Part shown: piece after piece, positions 44,037 through 52,071 of the stretch | How positions within the stretch are numbered: position 1 is the first letter of the stretch | Layout: each line of letters opens with the position of its first letter | Assembly (NCBI GenBank): GCA_900318815.1 | Contig: ONMA01000001.1 | Coordinates: forward strand, 300,210-364,209 | Source of the DNA: an uncultured Prevotellaceae bacterium | Lineage (GTDB): Bacteria > Bacteroidota > Bacteroidia > Bacteroidales > Bacteroidaceae | Direction of reading: 5' to 3' | DNA length: 64,000 nt | Position numbers and translations under genes: made by a program | Notes under the pieces: model-generated | Database searches by the model: none | What the model saw: the letters and a program-made list of their open reading frames with translations, nothing else | Told to the model about the DNA's origin: nothing

Positions 44037-44765
44037 ATGGGAAGAGCATTTGAATATCGTAAAGCTACAAAGCTGAAGAGATGGGGCCACATGGCCAAGA
44101 CATTTACGAAAATCGGCAAGCAGATTGCTATTGCCGTGAAGGCCGGCGGCCCGGAGCCTGACATGAACCCGGCCCTGCGTGCCTGCATTGCCAACGCCAA
44201 GCGTGAGAACATGCCGAAGGACAACATCGAGCGTGCCATCAAGAACGCTATGGGCAAGGATCATGCCGACTATAAGGAAGTGAACTACGAGGGCTATGGT
44301 CCCCACGGCGTGGCTATTTTCGTGGAGACGCTGACCGACAACACCACCCGCACCGTGGGCGACGTGCGCTCGGTGTTCAACAAATTCAATGGAAACCTGG
44401 GCACTCAGGGCTCGCTCTCGTTCCTCTTCGACCACAAGGCCGTGTTTACTTTCAAGAAGAAGGACGGTCTGGATATGGACGAGATGATTCTCGACCTGAT
44501 TGACTACGGTGTGGAGGATGAGTTCGACGAGGATGAGGAAGAGGGCAGCATCACTATCTATGGCGACCCCTCGTCGTTCAGTGCCATACAGAAGCATCTG
44601 GAAGAAAACGGCTTCGAGGTGACTGGTGCTGAGTTTACGCGCATACCCAACGACCTGAAGGACGTGACTCCCGAACAGCGCGAGGCCATTGACAAGATGG
44701 TGGAGAGACTGGAAGACTTCGATGACGTGCAGACGGTCTATACCAATATGAAGCCCGAAGAGTAA
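44037..44765 (+). CDS. YebC/PmpR-family DNA-binding or translation-associated protein
   Basis: The 242-residue protein starts MGRAFEYRKATKLKRWGHMA and contains IAVKAGGPEPDMNPALR and NMPKDNIERAIK, the YebC signatures, with an acidic C-terminal third. YebC proteins act as transcriptional regulators in some bacteria and have been linked to ribosome stalling relief. It follows pheT by 29 bases on the same strand. Confidence 0.93.
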   Translation: MGRAFEYRKATKLKRWGHMAKTFTKIGKQIAIAVKAGGPEPDMNPALRACIANAKRENMPKDNIERAIKNAMGKDHADYKEVNYEGYGPHGVAIFVETLTDNTTRTVGDVRSVFNKFNGNLGTQGSLSFLFDHKAVFTFKKKDGLDMDEMILDLIDYGVEDEFDEDEEEGSITIYGDPSSFSAIQKHLEENGFEVTGAEFTRIPNDLKDVTPEQREAIDKMVERLEDFDDVQTVYTNMKPEE

Positions 44766-44776
44766 ATTCGTACTGC

Positions 44777-44985
44777 GATTGAAAGACGCTGAAAGCGTCA
44801 CCTCTCAATAGCCGTAGTGTCCGAAGGACCTACGGATAACGGAAAAGATAGAAAAGCACGCTGAAAGCGTGCCCCAACAGTGCAATGGGCGACCCCTTTA
44901 GGGTCGATGTACCTTCTCACGTTCTATCCGCAGGTCGTACCGACCCACGGCTATTGAGAGGAGACGCTTTCAGCGTCTTTCAATC
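44777..44985. repeat. 209-bp long inverted repeat (REP/BIME-like)
   Basis: The left arm begins GATTGAAAGACGCTGAAAGC and the right arm ends with its complement (GCTTTCAGCGTCTTTCAATC). About 45 bases pair at each end, including CTCTCAATAGCCGT. Within the arms ACGCTGAAAGCGT is itself a small palindrome and recurs near 44860. It lies between yebC and the TSCPD gene and encodes no protein. Confidence 0.85.
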
Positions 44986-45033
44986 ATCAGCACGGATCTA
45001 TTTCCAAAGATAATCGTTTAATACGTATTGATA

Positions 45034-45306
45034 ATGACAAAGCATATACAGTATCAGACGCAGGGCACGTGCTCCCAGCTCATTGACGTGACTGCCGACG
45101 AGAACAACATCATTCAGCAGGTATTCTTCCTTGGCGGCTGCAACGGCAATCTTCAGGGCATCAGCCAGTTGGTGCGTGGACAGCACATCGACGATGTCAT
45201 CAAGCGCCTTGATGGCATCCGTTGTGGCATGAAGCGTACCAGTTGCCCCGATCAACTATGTCGCGCACTTGAACAGCTGAAAAACGCTCCCATTGAGAGC
45301 AACTGA
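45034..45306 (+). CDS. TSCPD-domain protein (TIGR03905 type)
   Basis: The 90-residue protein (ATG at 45034; a TTG two codons earlier is not preferred) has IQYQTQGTCSQLIDVTADEN, FFLGGCNGNLQGISQLVRG and the terminal motif RTSCPDQLCRAL that names the family. Related domains occur in ribonucleotide reductases and stand-alone proteins of unknown role; the cysteines may bind metal. Confidence 0.88.
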   Translation: MTKHIQYQTQGTCSQLIDVTADENNIIQQVFFLGGCNGNLQGISQLVRGQHIDDVIKRLDGIRCGMKRTSCPDQLCRALEQLKNAPIESN

Positions 45307-45314
45307 ACTGATTT

Positions 45315-45334
45315 GGCTCATACCGTCATGAGCC
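45315..45334. terminator. Hairpin between convergent genes
   Basis: GGCTCAT and ATGAGCC form a 7-bp stem with a 6-base loop between the TSCPD gene and the convergent lipoprotein gene. It lacks a clear T run, so its strength is uncertain. Confidence 0.5.
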
Positions 45335-45347
45335 GACTGATAGGACG

Positions 45348-45740
45348 CTATTGATAGTCTTTCTCCGTAAATAGCGTCTCGAAGAGAATCTTCCCCGGGT
45401 TTTTCTGTGACCGGTAGACATAGCGGAAACAATAGCCTTCGTCCATGTAGGCGCGGGCCGAGGTCATGTTCTTGATACCCTCTAATAATTCCTGACGCAT
45501 GGCTTCGGGCCTCATTACCTCCTCATTGTCCAGTCCGTTCTTCATCGTGTAGTGATAGCCGAAGGTGTGCGTCGACTTGTCGAACGTCATGCTGTCCATG
45601 TCGAGCATGTCGCTCATCACCTGCGGACAGTTCTTTTTCGTGTAAGTAGCGGCCTCCTTGGCAGCCCTTTCCTCAAGGCTCTCCTGGCATGAAGAGAGGC
45701 ACAGCATTGCTGTAGATAATAAGATGATAAACTTTCTCAT
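45348..45740 (-). CDS. Small lipoprotein of unknown function
   Basis: The 130-residue protein has a signal with lipobox LSSC (Cys18), then a helical stretch (EERAAKEAATYTKKNCPQ) and a body with two further cysteines (CPQ, YCF). No family is recognised. It is divergent from the SGNH hydrolase gene. Confidence 0.7.
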   Translation of the reverse strand: MRKFIILLSTAMLCLSSCQESLEERAAKEAATYTKKNCPQVMSDMLDMDSMTFDKSTHTFGYHYTMKNGLDNEEVMRPEAMRQELLEGIKNMTSARAYMDEGYCFRYVYRSQKNPGKILFETLFTEKDYQ

Positions 45741-45851
45741 GTGCGTTGTTTTATAATCCTTAAATACTTAAACAATGTTCATTTTTATTAAAAGCGAACA
45801 TTTTTGGGCCGCAAATTTAGTGAATTCTGATTAAATCTAAGATTTTATTAC

Positions 45852-45859
45852 TAATTTTG
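45852..45859 (+). promoter_or_regulatory. Promoter -7 box of the SGNH hydrolase gene
   Basis: TAATTTTG lies 32 bases before the ATG at 45892. The upstream TTG element is weak. Confidence 0.5.
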
Positions 45860-45891
45860 TGGCAGAATTTGAGAATAATTAGTATTTCTAT

Positions 45892-47043
45892 ATGATGACA
45901 GACAAGAACAAATGGGTGGCCTGCTGGGGAAGTGCCACCTCAATCACCAACCGTCGCGAGGCCACCTACGCCAAAGACCTCACGTTGCGCTATCCCATCA
46001 GGATGCCGTTCAGCGGCAGCAAGTTGCGTTTCCGCTTCTCCAACCTCACGGGAACCGAGTCCGTCACACTCTCCAAGGTCTTTGTTGGCCACACACCCAT
46101 CACCTTCGGCGGCTCAACGAGTGTAAGCCTCCAGCCAGGTACGGAGACCGAGAGCGACGCCATCGGCTATGTTGTGCATCGTGGCGACACGATAGAAGTG
46201 AGTTTCTATCTGGCCGGTTTCACACAGATGAACAGCGGTACGCTCGTTACAGGTCCGCTCTCCAAGGGGTTCTATGCCTACGGAGACTATGCCGAGGCCG
46301 ACGAACTGCCCCTCGACCTGACCCGCCACACCAACTGGTTCTACTTTCTCAATACTATTGATGTGCTTACATCGGTCGACAATCATGCCATCGTGTGCTA
46401 TGGCGACTCCATCACGGCACAGTCGTGGCCCGACTATATGGCTCAGATAGCATTTGGCTCCCACGTCGCCATTATCCGTCGTGCCGTCAGCGGCACGCGC
46501 ATCCTGCGGCAGTACGACTGCATCACCTATCAGGCTTACGGTCTGAAGGGAGCCACTCGCTTTCCCATCGAGATGAACGTGGCAGGTGCTACAGATGTCA
46601 TCATCCAGCACGGCATCAACGACATCATCCACCCTGTAGGTGCCGATGTCAATCCTTTCCGGCCTTGGAGCGATCTGCCTACAGTAGAGGAACTGGAGCA
46701 AGGTGTCGAGAATATTTACGTAAAGCCCGCCAAGGCGATGGGGCTGAAAGTGTGGAGTGGCACCTTGTTGCCAATCTTTGGCTGGCGCACCTACAACGAA
46801 GAGCGCGACACCATGCGGCAGGCATTTAATCAGTGGTTGCGCACATCACCCGTCTTCGACGGTTGTATAGATTTTGATGCGGCTGTGCGTAGCACCACCA
46901 ACCCCAAGGCTTTTGCCGACGGCTTTGACAGCGGCGACCACTTGCACCCCAGTGAGCGTGCCTACGAGGCAATGGCGCAGGCGGCTGCCCACAAACTGAT
47001 TCGTCATATTCCACGATATGACCATGAGGAATATTTGGGATAG
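45892..47043 (+). CDS. SGNH/GDSL-type hydrolase (esterase-like)
   Basis: The 383-residue protein has an N-terminal beta-sandwich-like part (about 1-150) and an SGNH domain: block I VCYGDSIT (Ser about 174), a Gly in AVSGTR, block III QHGINDII and block V DHLHPSERAY (Asp and His about 348-351). Proteins of this layout deacylate esters, often on polysaccharides. There is no signal peptide at the chosen start, which is unusual if the substrate is extracellular. The rhodanese gene follows. Confidence 0.85.
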   Translation: MMTDKNKWVACWGSATSITNRREATYAKDLTLRYPIRMPFSGSKLRFRFSNLTGTESVTLSKVFVGHTPITFGGSTSVSLQPGTETESDAIGYVVHRGDTIEVSFYLAGFTQMNSGTLVTGPLSKGFYAYGDYAEADELPLDLTRHTNWFYFLNTIDVLTSVDNHAIVCYGDSITAQSWPDYMAQIAFGSHVAIIRRAVSGTRILRQYDCITYQAYGLKGATRFPIEMNVAGATDVIIQHGINDIIHPVGADVNPFRPWSDLPTVEELEQGVENIYVKPAKAMGLKVWSGTLLPIFGWRTYNEERDTMRQAFNQWLRTSPVFDGCIDFDAAVRSTTNPKAFADGFDSGDHLHPSERAYEAMAQAAAHKLIRHIPRYDHEEYLG

Positions 47044-47071
47044 CTACAATTACTAAAATAAGAACATCATT

Positions 47072-47455
47072 ATGAAGAAGATTATTACCTGTTTACTGGC
47101 AACATTAGGAATAGCATCAGCTTGCGGCCAGGACAACTTTGAGAACACCGATGTTCAGGGTTTTTCCGAACTCGTTGCAGATTCAAGCGTCGTTGTAGTT
47201 GACGTGCGCACGGTTGCTGAGTTTACTGAAGGTCACATCGAGCGGGCAATCCTCATTGACCAGGGACAGAGTGACTTTGTAGAGAAAGCAAAGGCCACAC
47301 TCCCCATCGAGAAGAGGATAGCCGTCTATTGCAGAAGTGGGCGCCGGTCAGCCAATGCCGCTGGGAAACTGGCCGATGTCGGCTACAAGTGCGTGAACCT
47401 CAAAGGAGGTATCGTCGCTTGGAAAGATGCGGGGATGCCTGTGACAAAAGAATGA
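47072..47455 (+). CDS. Rhodanese-like lipoprotein
   Basis: The 127-residue protein has a signal with lipobox-like ASAC (Cys18) and one rhodanese domain (about 30-125): VVVDVRTVAEFTEGHIERAI and the active-site loop YCRSGRRSANAA with the catalytic Cys. It would transfer sulfur in the periplasm or sense redox state. It follows the hydrolase by 28 bases. Confidence 0.88.
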   Translation: MKKIITCLLATLGIASACGQDNFENTDVQGFSELVADSSVVVVDVRTVAEFTEGHIERAILIDQGQSDFVEKAKATLPIEKRIAVYCRSGRRSANAAGKLADVGYKCVNLKGGIVAWKDAGMPVTKE

Positions 47456-47523
47456 CAACGATGCAGAGCAGAGGATGCGTAGGCATGAATTCTACCTCCG
47501 TAATAGTTTCCGAGACACTAACC

Positions 47524-47582
47524 TTTACAGGAACTCGAAGCTCTCTACAACGATATGGCCATCAAGAACTATCTGCATATTT
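47524..47582 (+). pseudogene. Possible gene remnant
   Basis: Between the rhodanese and flavin reductase genes a short frame reads QELEALYNDMAIKNYLHI then a stop. It looks protein-like but has no start or recognisable family. It may be a decayed gene end or chance. Confidence 0.25.
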
Positions 47583-47650
47583 GACTCCTATCCCTTTATG
47601 CATATTCTGCCAGAAGTTGATATGCTTCTGACATCATATCTTGATGAAAC

Positions 47651-48244
47651 TCATTTCCGCTCGGCTTTGCCGCTTGGCTTGTCCAAGAATTGCTTGCCGT
47701 CAGAGAAAGCCTTGCCCACCGTCTTTCCTAACTGAATGTAAGTGTGGTGTACAGGGTCGAAGGTGATAAGCTCCATCTGGGCTACATCGGGTTTGCCATC
47801 TTCTGCCAGATACTTTTCATCACAGAGGATATTGACGATTTCGGCAACGAGATAATAGCCAGTTTCGCTCTCGTCAATCTTCTGCTTAACTCGACATTCA
47901 AGCGTCATCGGGAACTCTTTGAACACGGGGGCATTGACATTCGGAGCCTTCTCGATAGTCCACCCTGTCTTTTCCATCTTGTCAGGTGTGCTCCTGCCGC
48001 TAACGATACCCACATAGTCAGAAGCTATCATGGTGTCAGCAGTCGCAAATGCAACTGTAAATTCAGGGTTCACGGCCAGATTGTCCGTCGTCTGATGAGC
48101 GCCGAGCGAGATAATGATTTCGTGCATATCCCATTGGCCACCCCAGGCAGCGTTCATTGCATTGGCCTTACCGTTCTTGTCGTATGTGCCGATAATCAGC
48201 ACGGGTTGTGGCAGCAGCCACGCAGTTGATTTAAAACTCTTCAT
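47651..48244 (-). CDS. Flavin reductase family protein (flavoredoxin-like)
   Basis: The protein (197 residues from the ATG at 48244, MKSFKSTAWLLPQPVLIIGT) is an FMN-binding split-barrel reductase: NAMNAAWGGQWDMHEIIISL and HQTTDNLAVNPEFTVAFATA are the flavin contacts of the family. In-frame ATGs at 48250 and 48265 add 2-7 residues; the chosen one fits relatives best. It should reduce FMN or transfer electrons in the cytoplasm. The promoter TACCTTTG is at 48295-48302 on the minus strand. Confidence 0.88.
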   Translation of the reverse strand: MKSFKSTAWLLPQPVLIIGTYDKNGKANAMNAAWGGQWDMHEIIISLGAHQTTDNLAVNPEFTVAFATADTMIASDYVGIVSGRSTPDKMEKTGWTIEKAPNVNAPVFKEFPMTLECRVKQKIDESETGYYLVAEIVNILCDEKYLAEDGKPDVAQMELITFDPVHHTYIQLGKTVGKAFSDGKQFLDKPSGKAERK

Positions 48245-48294
48245 AATCATTGTCCTTGCTTGCATAACTTTCGATGATTTTGTCTTTCACGCTG

Positions 48295-48302
48295 CAAAGG
48301 TA
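48295..48302 (-). promoter_or_regulatory. Promoter -7 box of the flavin reductase gene
   Basis: Minus-strand TACCTTTG lies about 50 bases before the chosen start. The 634-base gap from here to tmRNA otherwise holds repeats only. Confidence 0.55.
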
Positions 48303-48403
48303 ACACTTTTTCCCGAAACGAAGAAGCAGCTAAAGCAAAAAAAATGCTTGCATTTGTTTTGCCGAGTCGCGACTGAGTTCTTCGACGAGCGAAGCGACTA
48401 ATT

Positions 48404-48435
48404 GCACCCTTTTGGAGGGTGACAAGGATGACAGG
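48404..48435. repeat. TGTCACCC repeat R2, inverted partial copy
   Basis: GCACCCTTTTGGAGGGTGAC and the following GACAGG are the reverse complement of the first part of R2. Together with the inverted R1 next to it, this makes an opposite-strand copy of the R1-R2 pair at 5317-5530. Confidence 0.65.
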
Positions 48436-48462
48436 CTAACAGAGGAAGTAAGCCAGACGTGG

Positions 48463-48549
48463 CTCAATTCTCGAGAGAATTGAGCAGCAAGTATGCTGTT
48501 TGGCAAAGGTAAAGATGTTCTTTACGCCTCAATTCTCTCGAGAATTCAA
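48463..48549. repeat. Palindrome-flanked repeat R1, copy 2 (inverted)
   Basis: AATTCTC-GA-GAGAATT (48466-48481) and AATTCTC-TC-GAGAATT (48531-48546) flank a 49-base segment that matches copy 1 at about 40 of 49 positions when reversed. The left palindrome extends to 22 bases (CTCAATTCTC-GA-GAGAATTGAG). The segment contains a minus-strand TACCTTTG (48504-48511) preceded by TTG at an 18-base spacing. Confidence 0.75.
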
Positions 48550-48660
48550 GTGCAAACAGGCTTGATTATTACAGAAATCACGATGAATGTCGCAAGAAAT
48601 GACAAAGGTGCTGACGAATCAGCCCACGCCGTGCTATGCGATAGCAAGGTGAGCGTGATT

Positions 48661-48757
48661 CCTGTCACCCTTCTGTCACCCTTGTCACCCTCAAAAAAGG
48701 GTGCAAATGCCCTGTTTATCAGCATTCTGTCACCCTGTCACCCTTTTTTGAAAAAAT
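48661..48757. repeat. TGTCACCC repeat R2, copy 2
   Basis: This segment is nearly identical to 5436-5530, with the same order of TGTCACCC motifs, the internal AAGGGTGCAAA and the terminal T run. Confidence 0.75.
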
Positions 48758-48838
48758 CCTAGTATATAATCGTTAGGGAATGTCTTTGTCAGGACAAGAA
48801 GGCAGGAAGTTATTATTCTGTTTGATGGGGTAAAAAAC

Positions 48839-48866
48839 AGAACCCGCTGAAAAATCAACGGGTTCT
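48839..48866 (-). terminator. tmRNA terminator
   Basis: AGAACCCGCTG and CAACGGGTTCT form a strong stem with an A/T loop just after the tmRNA 3' end, followed on the minus strand by a T run (GTTTTTTACC). Confidence 0.85.
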
Positions 48867-48878
48867 TTTATTGGTTTG

Positions 48879-49275
48879 TGGAGCTGGAGGGAGTCGAACC
48901 CTCGTCCGCACAAGGAAACCATACGCTTTCTACACGCTTATTTCAGCCTTCGTTTTCGTGCTGCGGCAAGACCTGAACCACCAACCGCAACCTTATCTCC
49001 TAAGATTTCATCGCATCATCGGAGCCTGACACGACTATTTCCGATTTAACCTGCGCCGCTTGATCCTCAGATTCGGAACCACATCCTTGGAGCGACGTCT
49101 CGTTCTGTCACCTTGTGACGGAATTAAGCCAGTAATCTACTATGCTTCGATTAGGCAGCGAGAGCATACTCGTTGTTGCCAATTAATTTTTCGACCGAAG
49201 TGATTATGGAGCCTACAGTCTCCGCTCCGCGTGCTTACGTACCATTTCATCTCGCCGTCAAATCCAGTCAACCCC
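48879..49275 (-). ncRNA. ssrA: Transfer-messenger RNA (tmRNA)
   Basis: tmRNA rescues stalled ribosomes and tags the unfinished protein. The 3' part (minus strand GGTTCGACTCCCTCCAGCTC) is the T arm and acceptor of the tRNA-like domain, and pairs with the 5' end GGGGTTGACTGG. The tag frame reads GNNEYALAA followed by TAA (near 49156-49185), ending in the usual ALAA protease signal. CCA does not appear to be encoded. The 5' end is placed where the acceptor stem starts. SmpB is not encoded in the window. Confidence 0.93.
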
Positions 49276-49303
49276 AGAAGAGCGCTCTAATGGTAACGCG
49301 CTG

Positions 49304-49311
49304 CAAAATTA
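49304..49311 (-). promoter_or_regulatory. tmRNA promoter -7 box
   Basis: Minus-strand TAATTTTG lies about 29 bases before the mature 5' end, so a short precursor leader would be removed by RNase P. Confidence 0.6.
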
Positions 49312-49414
49312 GTCATTTTTTTTGAACTACACACATTTTTTATGAAAAAAAACGTTGTGCAGGCAATAAAATCCGCGTAGAAGGGTTATTTTATATATCA
49401 TTTAGCATATTTTC

Positions 49415-52051
49415 ATGAAAACAAATAGACCAATGAAGAAATATTTGATGCTGCTTGCCCTGTCGCTGCTGTTATCGGTGAGTGTCAGTGCCCAGTCGAG
49501 TATGAGCGACGAACAAGTGATCAGATTTGTGCTGAAAGAACAGCGGGCGGGCTCAACCCAGCAAGAGATTGCCCAAAAGCTGCTTCAGAAAGGCGTCACG
49601 ATGGAACAGTTGCGCCGCGTGCAGCGGAAAGCCGAGCGACTGAAGAAAGAGCAAGGGCTTGGAACCGCCACTTCGCAGTATGACGAGGACGTGACCGACA
49701 GGATGAGGAAGAACAATGGGCAGCCGCGCAAGAAGGAGTATAACAGCACGACGGAGAAGCTGAAGGATGAAAAGCTGAGCAAGCGCGCGGAGAACAGGAA
49801 CAACAAACGGCAGATACAGCTCTTGGAGGAGGCACAGGAAACCGAGGACATGAAGTCGACGCTTGACGAGTTCATGCCCGACTCCTTAGACATCTACGAC
49901 AGGATGATTATCAACAAGTATCTGAAGCAGAAGGCAGAGCATGAGAAGCAGGCCCTGAACAAGATATTCGGTCACTCGTTCTTCGACAATGAAGACCTGA
50001 CCTTCGAGCCAGCGATGAACATTGCCACGCCGCAGAACTACTTGTTAGGTCCGGGTGATGCCGTGTTTATCGACATCTATGGAGCGTCGCAGGGAACGAT
50101 ACAAGAAACCATCTCGCCCGACGGCTATGTGGTGGTAGAGGACTTTGGACCCATACAGTTGGCCGGACTCACCGTGGAACAGGCCAACGCCCGCCTGCGC
50201 TCGCAATTAGGCAGCCGCTATAACAGTTCGAACATCAAGCTCACCGTGGGGCAGACACGTACCATAACGGTGAACATCATCGGCGAAGTGAGGACTCCCG
50301 GAAGCTACACGTTGTCGGCCTTTGCCACTGTGTTCAACGCCCTCTACATGGCGGGCGGTCCGACGGCCATCGGTACGCTGCGCGACATCAAGGTGTTTCG
50401 CAACAACCGACTGGTGGCTACTGCCGATGTCTATGACTACCTGCTGAACGGTAAGTTGGGCAGTAACATCCGTCTGGCCGACAATGACGTGATTTCCGTG
50501 GGCACCTACGACTGCTTAGTGAACGTGACGGGCAAGGTGAAGCGACCGATGTACTATGAAATGAAGAGGAGCGAGAACATGCAGAACCTGATTGACTATG
50601 CTGGCGGCTTCATGGGCAATGCCTACAAGAAGTCGGTCAGAGTGGTGCGCAAGGCCGGAACGCAATATTCCATCTACAATGTAGAAGAGTTTGACATGGC
50701 CACCTTCTCAGTGGCAGACGAAGACTCCGTCAGCGTGGACTCCATCCTTCCTCGATTCTCCAATATGGTAGAGGTGAAAGGCGCCGTGTTCCGTCCCGGC
50801 ATGTATCAGCTTGGCGACAAGATACACAGCGTGAAGACCCTACTGGAAGCGGCAGAAGGACTGAAGGAAGAAGCCTTCTCGGCCCATGCCGTGATGCACA
50901 GGATGAAAGCAGACCGCAAGTTGGAGGTAGTGCAGGTTGACATAGACGGCATACAGAACGGGACGGTGGCCGACATCTTGCTGAGAAACGAGGACGTGCT
51001 GTTTGTGCCTACCAAACAAGACATGCGCGAGGAGCAAACGATTACTATTCATGGTGAAGTGATGTTTCCTGGCAAATATAAGTTTGCCGACAACGAGACG
51101 CTGGAAGACTTTGTGTTGCAGGCGGGCGGACTGAAGGAGTCGGCCTCGATGGTGAACGTCTTCGTGTCGCGTCGCATTCTGAATCCTAAGGCCACGAGCA
51201 GCGACTCCATCATAGGCCAGTCGTTCAACTTCATGCTGAAGGACGGCTTTGTGATAGATGGCGAGACGGAGTTCACGCTGAAGCCCTTCGACGAGGTGTT
51301 CGTCAGGAAGAGTCCCGGCTATTACGAGCAGCAGAACGTGACGATAGAGGGCGAGGTACTCTTCAGTGGCGACTACACGTTGACCAAGCACAACGAGCGA
51401 CTGAGCGACCTGGTGAAGAAGGCCGGCGGCGTGACCAACATAGCCTACGTGGCTGGTGCCCGCTTAGAGCGCAAGCTGAACGAGGTGGAGCGCATGCGCT
51501 ATGAGGAGTCGGTGAAGATGCAGCGGCAGCAGAACGAATCGGCCATGATGGAACAGGCATTGAAGAGCGGACGCTCGTTCAGTGAGATACAGTCGGGTGC
51601 GGTGGCCTCGCAAGAGAAGCTGAACATCCCCGAGACCTATCCCGTGGGCATCGACTTAGACAAGGCCCTTGCCAATCCCGGTAGTGACTACGACATCGTG
51701 CTGCGCGAGGGCGACCGCCTGATAGTTCCCGTCTATACAGGTACAGTGAAGATTAACGGCGAGGTGATGTATCCCAACACCGTAGGATTCGAGGCCGGCA
51801 AGAGCGTGAAGTACTACATCAACCAGGCAGGCGGCTACAGCAGTAAGGCCAAGAAGAAGAACACCTACATCATCTATATGAACGGCGACGTGGCCAAGGC
51901 CAGTAGGGGGGCAAAGATTCGTCCGGGCTGTGAGATTGTGGTACCGCAGCGATCCATCAGTAAGATGACCACCGCCGAGACCCTGACCATAGGCACCAGT
52001 ATTGCCTCTATCGCCACGATGGTAGCCACACTGGCCAACCTGCTGAAATAA
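49415..52051 (+). CDS. Polysaccharide export outer-membrane protein with multiple SLBB domains (Wza-like)
   Basis: The 878-residue protein has a signal peptide (MKKYLMLLALSLLLSVSVSAQ; starts at 49415 or 49433). A charged helical region (about 30-180) precedes the export domain (about 200-290, YLLGPGDAVFIDIYGASQGT and EVRTPGSYTL), and then several SLBB beta-grasp units (e.g. VTGKVKRPMYYEM, VKGAVFRPGMYQL, IHGEVMFPGKYKF, IEGEVLFSGDYTL, INGEVMYPNTVGF). It would form the periplasmic and outer-membrane channel for capsule or exopolysaccharide. It is the first gene of the polysaccharide locus. Confidence 0.92.
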   Translation: MKTNRPMKKYLMLLALSLLLSVSVSAQSSMSDEQVIRFVLKEQRAGSTQQEIAQKLLQKGVTMEQLRRVQRKAERLKKEQGLGTATSQYDEDVTDRMRKNNGQPRKKEYNSTTEKLKDEKLSKRAENRNNKRQIQLLEEAQETEDMKSTLDEFMPDSLDIYDRMIINKYLKQKAEHEKQALNKIFGHSFFDNEDLTFEPAMNIATPQNYLLGPGDAVFIDIYGASQGTIQETISPDGYVVVEDFGPIQLAGLTVEQANARLRSQLGSRYNSSNIKLTVGQTRTITVNIIGEVRTPGSYTLSAFATVFNALYMAGGPTAIGTLRDIKVFRNNRLVATADVYDYLLNGKLGSNIRLADNDVISVGTYDCLVNVTGKVKRPMYYEMKRSENMQNLIDYAGGFMGNAYKKSVRVVRKAGTQYSIYNVEEFDMATFSVADEDSVSVDSILPRFSNMVEVKGAVFRPGMYQLGDKIHSVKTLLEAAEGLKEEAFSAHAVMHRMKADRKLEVVQVDIDGIQNGTVADILLRNEDVLFVPTKQDMREEQTITIHGEVMFPGKYKFADNETLEDFVLQAGGLKESASMVNVFVSRRILNPKATSSDSIIGQSFNFMLKDGFVIDGETEFTLKPFDEVFVRKSPGYYEQQNVTIEGEVLFSGDYTLTKHNERLSDLVKKAGGVTNIAYVAGARLERKLNEVERMRYEESVKMQRQQNESAMMEQALKSGRSFSEIQSGAVASQEKLNIPETYPVGIDLDKALANPGSDYDIVLREGDRLIVPVYTGTVKINGEVMYPNTVGFEAGKSVKYYINQAGGYSSKAKKKNTYIIYMNGDVAKASRGAKIRPGCEIVVPQRSISKMTTAETLTIGTSIASIATMVATLANLLK

Positions 52052-52071
52052 CGGATAATTGATCATTGAAG

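Noticed and set aside
44777-44985. CRISPR-like repeats (GACGCTGAAAGCGTC)
   Set aside because: The repeated words are the arms of one long palindrome, with no regular repeat-spacer pattern and no cas genes.
45028-45033. TTG as start of the TSCPD protein
   Set aside because: An ATG two codons later is a better start and retains the whole domain.
48463-48757. Simple inversion of R1 relative to R2 between the two loci
   Set aside because: An inverted partial R2 also lies beyond R1 at 48404-48435, so the whole R1-R2 pair is inverted there; a switched segment is not required to explain the pattern.
48493-48762. 89-codon frame over the R1-R2 repeats
   Set aside because: It runs through palindromes and TGTCACCC repeats, which would give low-complexity peptide; no protein signature.
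48880-48960. Ordinary tRNA gene at the GGAGTCGAACCC arm
   Set aside because: There is no anticodon arm nearby; the 5' acceptor partner lies about 390 bases away and a tag frame is present, so it is tmRNA.
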